Source: Gemmatimonadota bacterium (GTDB taxonomy: Bacteria > Gemmatimonadota > Gemmatimonadetes > Gemmatimonadales > GWC2-71-9). From it: DNA of 23,809 nt. Positions 8,250-15,678 of the stretch are shown here, one piece after another. The stretch's first letter is position 1; the number at the start of each line of letters is the position of its first letter. The notes under the pieces are model-generated. The model had not been told where the DNA came from and did not search any database. It worked only from the letters and a program-made list of their open reading frames with translations. Both the position numbers and the translations under genes were made by a program. The stretch lies in contig QHUF01000046.1 in NCBI GenBank assembly GCA_003221075.1, positions 4,040 to 27,848 on the forward strand, in the 5' to 3' direction.

Positions 8250-8522
8250 ATGCCCCACGGTCCGCGTCGCCCCGGCTTCTATTTAGGGGTTCTAGCGGTA
8301 GGCTTCGTAATCGGGGGGTTGCTGCAAGCGTTCTTGCGGCGCTTCTTACCTCAGGGGCCGGCGAAGGAATTGTTTACCTGGTCGGTGACACCGACGGTCG
8401 GGCCGGTGCACCTCGATCTGCTGGTGATGTCGATTACACTCGGACCTGTCGGGCTCGACGTGTCGCTGCTCGCCGTGGTCGGCGTCCTGGTCGCGTACCT
8501 CGTGGCCCGCTCGCTCTTCTAG
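8250..8522 (+). CDS. Small membrane protein, DUF4321-like
   Basis: A 90-residue protein with two hydrophobic segments: residues about 9-28 (YLGVLAVGFVIGGLLQAFL) and the C-terminal about 20 residues (LLAVVGVLVAYLVARSLF). Between them is a short loop with LP, TPTVGP and the ITLGPVGLDVS motif. The GGLLQ...LP...TLG pattern resembles the DUF4321 family of small bacterial membrane proteins of unknown function; this is recognition by pattern, not alignment. ATG 8250 puts the protein directly before its first membrane segment. An in-frame ATG at 8220 has a better Shine-Dalgarno (AGGGGAG, 8205-8211) but overlaps the prenyl synthase by 23 bases. It sits just upstream of tatA, suggesting an inner-membrane role. 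Confidence 0.75.
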   Translation: MPHGPRRPGFYLGVLAVGFVIGGLLQAFLRRFLPQGPAKELFTWSVTPTVGPVHLDLLVMSITLGPVGLDVSLLAVVGVLVAYLVARSLF

Positions 8523-8533
8523 AAAGGCGCATC

Positions 8534-8755
8534 ATGCTTCCGAACCTTGGCTTTACGGAAATTGCGATCCTGCTGCTCATCCTGGTGTTGTTCTTCGGCG
8601 CCAAGCGCATCCCCGAGATCGGGGCGTCGATCGGGAAGGGCATCAAGGAGTTCAAGCGCGGGCTGAAATCGGAGGAGCCACAGGATCCGCCCGCGAATAC
8701 CGACGCTGCGATTCCCCCGGCTGGCGGCGGCGCGCCGAAGCGGCTGAATCAGTAA
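8534..8755 (+). CDS. tatA: Twin-arginine translocase TatA/E subunit, first copy
   Basis: TatA forms the size-variable pore of the Tat system, which exports folded proteins across the inner membrane. The 73-residue product has the family layout: a short N-terminus, one transmembrane helix (about residues 7-21), the hinge FGAKRIPE, an amphipathic helix (IGKGIKEFKRGL) and a disordered Pro/Ala-rich tail. AAAGG at 8523-8527 is a well-placed ribosome binding site 6 bases before the ATG. It is followed 9 bp later by a second tatA. No tatC or tatB is in the window, so the remaining translocase parts must be elsewhere. Confidence 0.95.
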   Translation: MLPNLGFTEIAILLLILVLFFGAKRIPEIGASIGKGIKEFKRGLKSEEPQDPPANTDAAIPPAGGGAPKRLNQ

Positions 8756-8764
8756 GAGGCTGGT

Positions 8765-8989
8765 ATGGGTCTGGGAAATCTAAGCGGCAGCGAAATCCTG
8801 ATCCTGATGTTGATCGTCCTGCTCGTCTTCGGCGCGAACCGGCTGCCGGAAGCGGGCAAGGCCGTCGGGAAGGGCCTGCGCGAGTTCAAACGCGCGCTCT
8901 CTGACGCGGAGAACAGTATCCAGCAGCTGCCCCCCTCTCGCGAGACGGAGCAGCCACGCGATGCCAAGCCGAAGCGTCTAGTCGAGTAG
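8765..8989 (+). CDS. tatA: Twin-arginine translocase TatA/E subunit, second copy
   Basis: A 74-residue TatA/E paralogue with the same plan as its upstream neighbour: transmembrane helix (about residues 9-22, EILILMLIVLLVFG), hinge FGANRLPE, amphipathic helix (VGKGLREFKRAL) and polar tail. The hinge has Asn where the usual Lys/Arg occurs (FGxxKLPE). A ribosome binding site (AAGAGG, 8754-8759) overlaps the end of the first tatA, so the two are coupled. The copies differ clearly in sequence, suggesting old duplication with possible TatA/TatB-like specialisation, which cannot be decided here. The gene ends 2 bases from the convergent ppiD stop codon. Confidence 0.94.
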   Translation: MGLGNLSGSEILILMLIVLLVFGANRLPEAGKAVGKGLREFKRALSDAENSIQQLPPSRETEQPRDAKPKRLVE

Positions 8990-8991
8990 GG

Positions 8992-10827
8992 TTACTGCAA
9001 CGACGCCGAGCGCTCCGCCGAGGCTTGCGATTTGAAGAGATCCTTGCGCCGATCGACGACCTTGGCCTTGGCGCGCACACCATCCAAATACTGTTGAATC
9101 CGCGCCTGCTGCAGCGCCTGCCGCAGCTGCGTCCGCTGGACTTCGCGTTGCGCGAGCCAGGCCGTCGAGTCCGCGAGCTTCCGTCCTGATGACTCGAGGA
9201 TGAAGTAGGCCTTCTCGCCCTGGACGACGCCGCTCCGCTCCCCGACACGCAGGCCAAACGCCGTCCCCACCACCAACGGCTCGCCCACTAGAATGCCCGG
9301 CGGACGCATGCGGCTGAAGGGGCCGAACCGTTGGACTTCGAGACCGTGCGCCGATGCGGCGGTCGCAAGATCCGGCAGGCCACGTAACACGGCGGCGATC
9401 GAATCTGCGCGATGGCCCGCCAGCACCTTCAGTTTCTCGAGGCGAACGATATCGGTCACGCGCCCGCGAAGCTGCTCGAGCGGGGGCGTCCCAGCCGGGG
9501 TCAGCGAGTCGACGCGGAAGACGTAGTAGCCGGCCTCGCCCTCGATCACAGGACTGGTCTCGTCGGGCGGCGCCTCAAATGCCCAGACGCTCACGTCGGG
9601 GACGGCGTACGGCCCAACATTGAAGCGCTGCCCCTCGACAACCCGGTACTGTGGTGAGAGCTGGAGGCCCATGCGACGCGCCACGGTGTCGAGCGCGGCG
9701 GGATCACTCCGCTCCGCCGCCAGACGTTCGAGCGTGTCGGCGCGGGCCTCTACCTGATCGAGGTGCCCACCCTGCAGCGCCACGAGGATCAGGATGTGAC
9801 GGACTTTGACCGAGTCGCCCTTCGCCTGGTCGATACGAATCAAGTGGTATCCCCACCGCGTCTCCACCGGGGCAGACAGCTGGCCGGGCTTCAAGCTCCG
9901 CACGGCCTGCATGAAGGGAGCCACCAGCGTGGTGTCGGTCCGCTTGATCCACCCCAGATCCCCGCCGCGCTGCCCGCTGCTGGAATCGGTCGATTCCCGG
10001 CGCGCGACGTCTTCGAACTTCGCCCCGCGCGCGAGCTCGCTCCGCACCCGGGCGACGTGCGCCCGTGCCGCAGCGCTGTCGGCGGCGTTCGGAATCCTGG
10101 GAATCGTGATGAACCGCACGTACGCAACGGCGGGCCGCTTGAAGTCATCGGGATGCTTCTCGATGTACGACCGCAGCTCCGCGTCGCTCACTGGAATCGA
10201 GTCGGTGATCGTGTAGGGCGAAACGACGAGCGAGGTGACCCGGACCGAGTCGTGTTGATCCTTGTACAACCGCCACAGCTTGGCGTCCGGAATGTAGACA
10301 TCGCTGGCGAGGTACTCGAACAGCTTGATGCGCGGAATCTGCTGGCGATAGATCGCCTCGATCTGCAGGAGCAGGTTACGGTCAGTCGTGGTCGAGAGGA
10401 ACTGCTGCCATTTCCGAATGTCGAACTGGCCGTCGGTCTGGAATTGGGGGTCGCGCGTCACCTCAGGCAGCGGCGAATTGTGCGCCATCGCGATGATCTC
10501 TTCGGCGCTGACCCGAATCCCGAGACGACGGTACTCCTGCTCGAGCAGCGCATCCTGGATCATCTGATTGATGACCTGATCCTGAATCTGCCGGTCGTCT
10601 TCGCGCGACAACGGAGCCGTGCCGTATTGCTGGCGATACTGTTCGGTCGCGACCTGTACGCGTTGCTGGAACTCGGTGACCTGGAATTCCTTGCGGTTCA
10701 CGCGCAGCACGACATTGCCGCTGGGACCGAGGATGCTCATCACTTGACCGATGGCGAGCCATGCCACGAAGGCGATGGCGAGGATGTAAAAGATCCACTT
10801 GGCGTTGGCGCGCATCGTGCGCAGCAT
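8992..10827 (-). CDS. ppiD: Membrane-anchored SurA/PpiD-type peptidyl-prolyl isomerase
   Basis: A 611-residue periplasmic foldase tethered to the inner membrane. After MLRTMRANAKW comes one transmembrane helix (about residues 11-32), then a SurA-like N-terminal chaperone segment (RVNRKEFQVTEFQQ through residue about 185). A parvulin-type rotamase domain follows at roughly residues 235-335, recognisable by SELARGAKFEDVAR, GGDLGWI and ETRWGYHLIRI. A second, more divergent parvulin-like region follows, then a C-terminal helical tail. Length and order match PpiD, which helps newly translocated proteins fold at the Sec exit. It is the only minus-strand gene here. It diverges from the TPR gene at 10980 and converges on tatA with a 2-bp gap, leaving no room for an ordinary terminator. 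SurA-family paralogues with the same layout are the alternative label. Confidence 0.9.
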   Translation of the reverse strand: MLRTMRANAKWIFYILAIAFVAWLAIGQVMSILGPSGNVVLRVNRKEFQVTEFQQRVQVATEQYRQQYGTAPLSREDDRQIQDQVINQMIQDALLEQEYRRLGIRVSAEEIIAMAHNSPLPEVTRDPQFQTDGQFDIRKWQQFLSTTTDRNLLLQIEAIYRQQIPRIKLFEYLASDVYIPDAKLWRLYKDQHDSVRVTSLVVSPYTITDSIPVSDAELRSYIEKHPDDFKRPAVAYVRFITIPRIPNAADSAAARAHVARVRSELARGAKFEDVARRESTDSSSGQRGGDLGWIKRTDTTLVAPFMQAVRSLKPGQLSAPVETRWGYHLIRIDQAKGDSVKVRHILILVALQGGHLDQVEARADTLERLAAERSDPAALDTVARRMGLQLSPQYRVVEGQRFNVGPYAVPDVSVWAFEAPPDETSPVIEGEAGYYVFRVDSLTPAGTPPLEQLRGRVTDIVRLEKLKVLAGHRADSIAAVLRGLPDLATAASAHGLEVQRFGPFSRMRPPGILVGEPLVVGTAFGLRVGERSGVVQGEKAYFILESSGRKLADSTAWLAQREVQRTQLRQALQQARIQQYLDGVRAKAKVVDRRKDLFKSQASAERSASLQ

Positions 10828-10872
10828 GGCGACTTCGAACTCCGTTCCGGAGGAGGGGGTGAAGAGGGCATA

Positions 10873-10901
10873 AGTCTAAAAACGACAACGCACAAACTCA
10901 A
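10873..10901 (-). promoter_or_regulatory. ppiD: Candidate promoter for ppiD
   Basis: On the minus strand, TTGAGT (complement of 10896-10901) and TAGACT (complement of 10873-10878) are 17 bases apart, each matching the sigma-70 consensus at 4 of 6 positions. The predicted start is about 40 bases before the ppiD ATG. Its -35 lies about 20 bp from the -35 of the divergent promoter, so the two could share a regulator. Confidence 0.45.
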
Positions 10902-10922
10902 GCGCACAGGTGTTCGGGTCAT

Positions 10923-10952
10923 TTGACAGCGGCGCGGGCCAAACACTATCTT
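10923..10952 (+). promoter_or_regulatory. Candidate promoter for the TPR-aroQ-acc-ftsK run
   Basis: A perfect -35 hexamer TTGACA (10923-10928) is followed after 18 bases by TATCTT (10947-10952, 4 of 6 matches). Transcription would begin about 20 bases before the GTG at 10980. This is the best sigma-70-like promoter in the window and sits in its longest gap (10828-10979). Confidence 0.55.
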
Positions 10953-10979
10953 CCTCCAATTCCCACATAGACTTAGGGC

Positions 10980-12539
10980 GTGGCCTACACCAGCGAGATC
11001 GACAAGCTCGAAGCGCGTTTTCGCGACAACCCCAAGGGCAGGAATTTTGCCCCCTTGGCGGACGCCTATCGTAAAGCAGGGCTTATAGATAACGCGATCG
11101 ATCTCTGCCAGAACGGTCTCAAGCTCCACCCCGATTACGTCAGCGCCTACATCGTCTACGCCCGCTGCCTCGTCGACAAGAAAGACGATGGCGCGGCGCT
11201 GGGCGTCTTCAAGCAGGTCCTCGGCCTCGACGGTGAAAACATCATCGCCCTGCGCGGACTCGCCGAGCTCGCGGAGCGGAACGGCAAGTACGCCGAAGAG
11301 GTCGAGTGGCTGGCGCGGCTCCTGAACGCCGACCCAATGAATGGGGATGCGGCCGAAGCGCTGGCGCGCGCCAAACGCAAGGCTGCTGCCACGACGCCGA
11401 TGCCCAAGCCCGATTTCGCGGTCGAGCACGAGGAGCCAACGGCGGTCGAGTTGAAGCGGCCGTCGCGACCATCGGCGGCGGCACCAGAAGTCGAGAACTT
11501 TGAGAATCCAATCAGCTTCAACCCCAGCGCTCACGCCGCCGCGCGAGCCGATGGGCTCGAAGTCCAAGAGGATGTCGAGCTGAATTCGGAGCAGATCGAA
11601 CACGTGGACATCGAGGGACTGGCGCGTACGCAGTACGAAGGCAGTGGGATGTTCAAGTTGGATGCGCCGGGGCCTGCCGCATCGCAAGACGGGCCGGACC
11701 TCGATGAGGTGCCTCCCGAGGTGTACCTGCCGCTCATCATGCCGGATGACGAAATCAGCGGTCGCTTCAAAGCGGCTGCTCCCTCGCCACCGCCTCCACC
11801 ACAGCCTCCACCGCCTCCAGCCCCTCCACCCGCTCCACCCCGGTCACGGGTGCCTGCGGCGGTCGCCCTGTCCGACGACGACGGTGCAGCCGATACGGCG
11901 ACGCTGTCTCGGGCGGAACCGGTGCTTACGGAAACGATGGCGGAGCTCTACCTCAAGCAGGGCCATCAGCAGGACGCGTTGCGCGTGTACCAAGCGCTGC
12001 TCGCAGCGCGTCCCAATGATGCGAGACTGAAGAGCAAGGTCGAACACCTGTCACCGGGCGGCAGAAAGAAGTCCGGCATTTCGGCTCAGGCATTCCTCAA
12101 GGGGATATGGTCGGGACGGGGCGCCACTCCGCCCGCCGCGGAGGAGCAGAGCACGTTGGCAGCTGCGTTCGACGCTGCCGGGCCGCCACCAGGTGAGCCG
12201 TCGCGCCCCGCTGAAGACCACATCTCGCTCGACTCGGTCTTCGGCGACGAAGCCGGAAGACGCACAAACATCCAGCCGGCCGAAGCGCCGACTCCATCCG
12301 CTGTCCCCCCTTCCCAGGCGCCAGCCGCGCCCGCGGACGGGTCCAAGACGGGCGGTTTCTCGTTCGACGAATTCTTCGCCGGGAAGCAGGCTGGCGCCGG
12401 CGCGGCGCCCGAGGGTGCTGAAGCCGCGTCGCCCAGAACTCCCGGCGGCAGCCGTTCGTCCGGCCGGAACCAGCGGGCGCCCGAGGACGAGGTGGAGGCG
12501 GATCAATTCCAGCAGTGGTTGAAGAAGCTCAAGTCCTAG
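10980..12539 (+). CDS. TPR protein with disordered proline-rich tail
   Basis: A 519-residue protein of unknown function. Residues about 1-135 are TPR helices (FAPLADAYRKAGLIDNAIDL, AYIVYARCLVDKKDDGAALGVFKQVL, LRGLAELAERNGKYAEEVEWLARLL). A long variable region follows, with a Pro run near residues 265-290 (PPPPPQPPPPP). One more TPR lies near residues 317-350 (ETMAELYLKQGHQQDALRVYQALL). The tail is disordered, with short aromatic/acidic islands (SLDSVFGDE, FSFDEFFAG) and ends in DQFQQWLKKLKS. The layout resembles the larger TPR protein at 4273 without being a close copy, and suggests a scaffold. The GTG at 10980 is the only reasonable start; its Shine-Dalgarno (AGGG) is weak and very close. 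It precedes aroQ with a 1-base overlap. Confidence 0.88.
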   Translation: MAYTSEIDKLEARFRDNPKGRNFAPLADAYRKAGLIDNAIDLCQNGLKLHPDYVSAYIVYARCLVDKKDDGAALGVFKQVLGLDGENIIALRGLAELAERNGKYAEEVEWLARLLNADPMNGDAAEALARAKRKAAATTPMPKPDFAVEHEEPTAVELKRPSRPSAAAPEVENFENPISFNPSAHAAARADGLEVQEDVELNSEQIEHVDIEGLARTQYEGSGMFKLDAPGPAASQDGPDLDEVPPEVYLPLIMPDDEISGRFKAAAPSPPPPPQPPPPPAPPPAPPRSRVPAAVALSDDDGAADTATLSRAEPVLTETMAELYLKQGHQQDALRVYQALLAARPNDARLKSKVEHLSPGGRKKSGISAQAFLKGIWSGRGATPPAAEEQSTLAAAFDAAGPPPGEPSRPAEDHISLDSVFGDEAGRRTNIQPAEAPTPSAVPPSQAPAAPADGSKTGGFSFDEFFAGKQAGAGAAPEGAEAASPRTPGGSRSSGRNQRAPEDEVEADQFQQWLKKLKS

Positions 12540-12982
12540 TGTCTCGCCACATCGCTGTGCTGAATGGCCCCAATCTGAATCTGTTGGGAGAGCGCGAGCC
12601 TGACATTTACGGCCGCACCAGTCTCGCGGAAATCGAGCGCGCCACGAAGGAGCGCGCGCGCACGCTGGGCGTCGAGTGCACCTGGATTCAGACGAACCAT
12701 GAAGGCGAGCTGGTCGAAGCGATTCAGAATCTGAAGGGCCGCGCCGACGGCGCGCTGATCAACGCGGCGGCGTTTACGCATACCAGTCTGGCCGTGCGCG
12801 ATGCGTTGCTCGCCGTGCGCGTGCCGTTCGTGGAAGTCCATCTCTCCAACATCTTCGCCCGCGAGCCGGAGCGGCGGCGGTCGATGCTCGCGGATCTCGC
12901 GGTGGGCGTGGTGACGGGGTTCGGCGCGGACAGTTATCGGCTCGGATTCGAGGCGCTTGCCAGGTACCTCGAGTCGCGATAA
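12539..12982 (+). CDS. aroQ: Type II 3-dehydroquinate dehydratase
   Basis: AroQ dehydrates 3-dehydroquinate to 3-dehydroshikimate in the shikimate pathway to aromatic amino acids. The 147-residue product is the usual length of the small dodecameric type II enzyme. Signatures are NGPNLNLLGERE with catalytic R19 and Y24 (DIYG), NAAAFTHTS, EVHLSNIFAREPER containing the catalytic histidine, and GVVTGFGADSYRLGF at the C-terminus. The GTG at 12539 shares one base with the upstream TAG stop and gives the standard MSRHIAVLNGPN start; an earlier in-frame GTG at 12515 would only add residues from inside the TPR gene. The downstream peptidase gene begins inside aroQ, consistent with the common aroQ-pepP order. 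Confidence 0.97.
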   Translation: MSRHIAVLNGPNLNLLGEREPDIYGRTSLAEIERATKERARTLGVECTWIQTNHEGELVEAIQNLKGRADGALINAAAFTHTSLAVRDALLAVRVPFVEVHLSNIFAREPERRRSMLADLAVGVVTGFGADSYRLGFEALARYLESR

Positions 12983-13964
12983 GCGCGGCGAGCGACAAGC
13001 GGCGCTGGCCGCGATGCTCGAAGCGGAAGGTCTGGACGCGCTGCTCGTGACGTCGCGGTCCAACATCCGATACTTGACGGGATTCAGTGGATCGGCGGGT
13101 GTGACGGTCGCGACGCGGGGCGAGCTGCTCCTGGTCACCGATTTCCGCTACGACGAGCAGGCACGGCAGGAGTCTGGCGCCGTCGCGCGGGTCGAAATCG
13201 AAGGGACGAGCGTCTGGGACCGGCTGTTTAAAGAGCTCGGGGCTGGGGCCTCGGGCCTGGGGCCTGGGAGTTGGATCGGTTTCGAGGCGCATGCCTTAAG
13301 CGTGAAGGACGCGGAGCGGTTTTCATCCGGTCCCGGTGCGGCATGGCGATGGAAAGCGGCGGGAGAGCTGGTCGAGAAGCTGCGAGTGCGTAAGGATGCG
13401 GGTGAGGTCGCGGCGATTCGCGCCGCCGCGACGGTCGCGACGGGCGCACTGCGTGACACGCTGGCCGAGGTCCGGCCTGGGCTGACCGAACTGGAAATCG
13501 CTGGAGCGCTCGAACGGGCATTGCGGCGGCACGGCAGCGAGGCGCATCCGTTCCCCACGATCGTGGCGAGCGGGCCGCGCAGCGCGCTCCCGCACGCGCA
13601 CACGAGCAGCCGCGCCGTAGCGGCAGGTGAGTGGCTGTTGCTAGACTTTGGCGCCGTCGTCGACGGTTACTGCGCCGACATGACGCGCACGGTGGTGATC
13701 GGCGCGCGGGCCGACGAGTCGCAGCGGGCGCTGTACGGGCTGGTGCAGGAAGCGCAGCGGCTGGCACGGGAAGGCGTGCGCGCCGGGATGACCGGGCGTG
13801 AAGCGGACGCGCTTGCGCGCGATCCGATCGAAGCTCGTGGTTTTGGTGCCGCGTTCGGGCATTCGACGGGTCACGGCCTGGGTCTCGACGTGCACGAGGC
13901 GCCGCGGCTTGCGCGCACCGTCGCCGACCCGCTGCCCGAAGGAGCCGTGGTGGAACTCGTGTGA
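12957..13964 (+). pseudogene. Xaa-Pro aminopeptidase-like (M24) gene, C-terminus missing
   Basis: An M24 family metallopeptidase related to PepP/PepQ, which remove residues before proline. The creatinase-like N-domain (LLVTSRSNIRYLTGFSGS) and most of the catalytic domain are present. Of the five expected metal ligands, three are visible: the two aspartates in LLLDFGAVVDGYCADMTRT and the histidine in GHSTGHGLGLDVHE. The frame stops after PLPEGAVVELV, where the family continues with EPGIY and then GGVRIED, which carry the last two glutamate ligands. About 50 residues are missing, and only 69 bp separate the stop from accB, so the missing part is not simply frameshifted. A GGGATTN heptamer array begins immediately after the TGA. 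The start is uncertain: TTG 12957 (335 residues) or ATG 13014. Likely inactive as a peptidase. Confidence 0.8.
13239..13273 (+). repeat. 7-bp-period G-rich repeat inside the peptidase gene
   Basis: Four consecutive heptamers GGGGCTG, GGGCCTC, GGGCCTG, GGGCCTG (13239-13266) and a degenerate fifth (GGAGTTG). They encode the Gly/Ala-rich loop AGASGLGPGS between the two domains. Confidence 0.85.
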
Positions 13965-13997
13965 GGGATTGGGGATTCGGGATTGGGAAGTCCCAAT
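13965..13997 (+). repeat. GGGATTN heptamer array with hairpin, at peptidase 3' end
   Basis: Heptamers GGGATTG, GGGATTC, GGGATTG (13965-13985) abut the premature TGA of the peptidase gene. The end of the array folds back on itself: ATTGGG (13982-13987) pairs with CCCAAT (13992-13997) around a 4-base loop. No U-run follows, so it is not a standard terminator. It lies about 35 bases before the accB ATG. Confidence 0.85.
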
Positions 13998-14033
13998 TGA
14001 CGTTCCGAGCACCGTCCGGTCTATTGGAGGTTC

Positions 14034-14528
14034 ATGAAGCTCGACATCATCGCGCAGATCGTGCAGATCCTGAAAGAGGCCCCTGAAGTCGGGGCGATCG
14101 AGATCCGTCGGGGTCTGTTCGGGGCATGGTCATCGGTGCGGGTGTCAAAGGCGGGGCATGGGAATACGGTGGGGGTTGGGGGCTCGGGGCTCGGGCATGT
14201 GATCGTCTCGCATTCCGGCGCCGCACCCACGCCAGCGGCCGCCTCGGCGACGTCGTCCCCCAGCCTCCAAGCGCCAGGCCCCCAGCTTTTAGAGATCAAG
14301 TCCCCCATGGTGGGGACGTTCTACCAGTCGCCGGAGCCTGCCGCGCAGCCGTACGTGAAGGTCGGCAGCCGGGTGAACGTGGGGCAAGTGGTCTGCATCA
14401 TCGAAGCCATGAAGATCATGAACGAGATCGAGTCCGAAGTCGGGGGCGTCGTTCGGGAAGTCACCGCCCAAAACGCACAGCCGGTGGAGTTCGGCCAGGT
14501 CCTTTTCCGGGTGGATCCGCATGGGTGA
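14034..14528 (+). CDS. accB: Biotin carboxyl carrier protein of acetyl-CoA carboxylase
   Basis: BCCP carries the biotin that shuttles CO2 between biotin carboxylase (AccC) and the carboxyltransferase in the first committed step of fatty-acid synthesis. The 164-residue protein has an N-terminal helical domain, a Gly/Ser/Ala/Pro linker (about residues 40-82) and a C-terminal biotinyl domain beginning near EIKSPMVGTFY. The biotinylated lysine is K127 in IEAMKIMNE. The linker is built partly from G-rich heptamer repeats in both orientations. GGAGG at 14026-14030 is a strong but unusually close (3-base) ribosome binding site for the ATG at 14034. Its 3' end overlaps a PilT-like gene by 8 bases, which separates it from accC. 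Confidence 0.97.
   Translation: MKLDIIAQIVQILKEAPEVGAIEIRRGLFGAWSSVRVSKAGHGNTVGVGGSGLGHVIVSHSGAAPTPAAASATSSPSLQAPGPQLLEIKSPMVGTFYQSPEPAAQPYVKVGSRVNVGQVVCIIEAMKIMNEIESEVGGVVREVTAQNAQPVEFGQVLFRVDPHG
14171..14198 (+). repeat. 7-bp-period G-rich repeat in accB linker
   Basis: Four heptamers GGGGGTT, GGGGGCT, CGGGGCT, CGGGCAT, encoding part of the Gly-rich linker VGVGGSGLGH. A degenerate counterpart on the opposite strand lies at about 14256-14286, where TGG recurs every 7-8 bases on the minus strand. Confidence 0.75.
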
Positions 14529-15678
14529 GGCGACGCAGAGCAATCTGCCGCAGTTCAACTTCAAGCAAGCAATCACGCACATGGTGCAGCGCAACGGGTC
14601 CGACCTGCTGCTGAAGGTCGGCAGGCCGGCGACCATTCGCGTGAACGGCGATCTGGTGGCGCTCGAGACCGCCCCACTCAAGCCGGAGGAGCTCAAGTCG
14701 CTGGCCGAGCAGATTATGACGCCGCGGCAGGTCAAGGAGTTCGCCGAGCACAAGGAGGCGGACTTCGCGATCGGCGTGCCGGGCGTCGGCCGGTTCCGGA
14801 CGAACGTCTATCAGCAGCGCGGCACGGTGGCGTTCGCGTTCCGCGCGATTCCATACGAGGTCAAGCAGATCCGTGAGCTGAATCTTCCGGGCGTGCTGGA
14901 GGAAATCGCGCTCAAGCCACGCGGCCTGGTCCTGGTGACCGGCGTGACGGGGTCGGGGAAATCGACGGCCCTCGCGGCGATGATCAATCACGTGAACACG
15001 AACCGGCGCGTGAACATCATCACGATCGAGGACCCGATCGAGTTCCTGCACCGCGACCAGAACGCCAACATCTCGCAGCGGGAGGTCGGAAACGACACGC
15101 TGACGTTCAACTCCGCGCTGCGGCACGTGCTGCGGCAGGATCCCGATCTCATCCTGATCGGCGAGATCCGCGACATGGAGACGCTCGATACCGCGCTCAA
15201 GGCGGCGGACACCGGGCACATGGTGTTCTCGACGTTGCACACGACAGACGCCACGCAGACGGTCAGTCGCGTGATCTCCTTCTTCCCGCCACACCAGCAC
15301 GACGAAATCCGCCACCTCCTGTCCACGGCCCTGCAAGCGATCGTTTCGCTCCGCCTGGTGCCGCGGAAGGACGGCCGCGGCCGCGTTCCGGCCGCCGAAG
15401 TGCTGATCAATACGGCCGCGGTGGCCGACAACATCCGGGATCTGTCCAAACAGCTCAACATTCCCGATCTCATCTCCGAAGGGTCGGTGCAATACGGCAT
15501 GCAGAGCTTCGACCAGTCGCTCTTCCACTGGTACAGCCAAGGTGTCATCAGCTACGAGAGCGCGATCTTTTACGCGACAAACCCGAGCGAGTTCGCCCTG
15601 AAGGTGTCGGGCGTGGATTCGTCCGGGAACCGGCTGGGTGGCTCCGACGCGGCCGGGGCGATCGAGCTTACGCCGTAA
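14521..15678 (+). CDS. PilT/PilU-family type IV pilus retraction ATPase
   Basis: A hexameric secretion ATPase of the PilT family, which powers type IV pilus disassembly and twitching at the cytoplasmic membrane. The 385-residue product has the PAS-like N-domain (GSDLLLKVGRPATIRVNG) and a RecA-like core with Walker A GVTGSGKST at residues 141-149, Asp box ITIEDPIEF, Walker B DLILIGEIRD and His box STLHTTDA. The usual PilT AIRN motif is replaced by AVADNIRDL, and the C-terminus (YATNPSEFALKVSGV) leans towards PilU or a second PilT, so I leave the symbol empty. It overlaps accB by 8 bases and shares one base with accC (TAATG), so it is translationally embedded in the acetyl-CoA carboxylase operon. 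No other pilus gene is in the window. Confidence 0.92.
   Translation: MGEATQSNLPQFNFKQAITHMVQRNGSDLLLKVGRPATIRVNGDLVALETAPLKPEELKSLAEQIMTPRQVKEFAEHKEADFAIGVPGVGRFRTNVYQQRGTVAFAFRAIPYEVKQIRELNLPGVLEEIALKPRGLVLVTGVTGSGKSTALAAMINHVNTNRRVNIITIEDPIEFLHRDQNANISQREVGNDTLTFNSALRHVLRQDPDLILIGEIRDMETLDTALKAADTGHMVFSTLHTTDATQTVSRVISFFPPHQHDEIRHLLSTALQAIVSLRLVPRKDGRGRVPAAEVLINTAAVADNIRDLSKQLNIPDLISEGSVQYGMQSFDQSLFHWYSQGVISYESAIFYATNPSEFALKVSGVDSSGNRLGGSDAAGAIELTP

Noticed and set aside
11785..11850. CCTCCA-rich tract in the second TPR gene as a heptamer repeat
   Set aside because: The period follows codons (3, 9 or 12 bases) and encodes a polyproline stretch, so it is a coding low-complexity run and not the 7-bp family.
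13965..13997. Hairpin before accB as a rho-independent terminator
   Set aside because: The 6-bp stem has no following U-run, and it lies inside an otherwise continuous operon.
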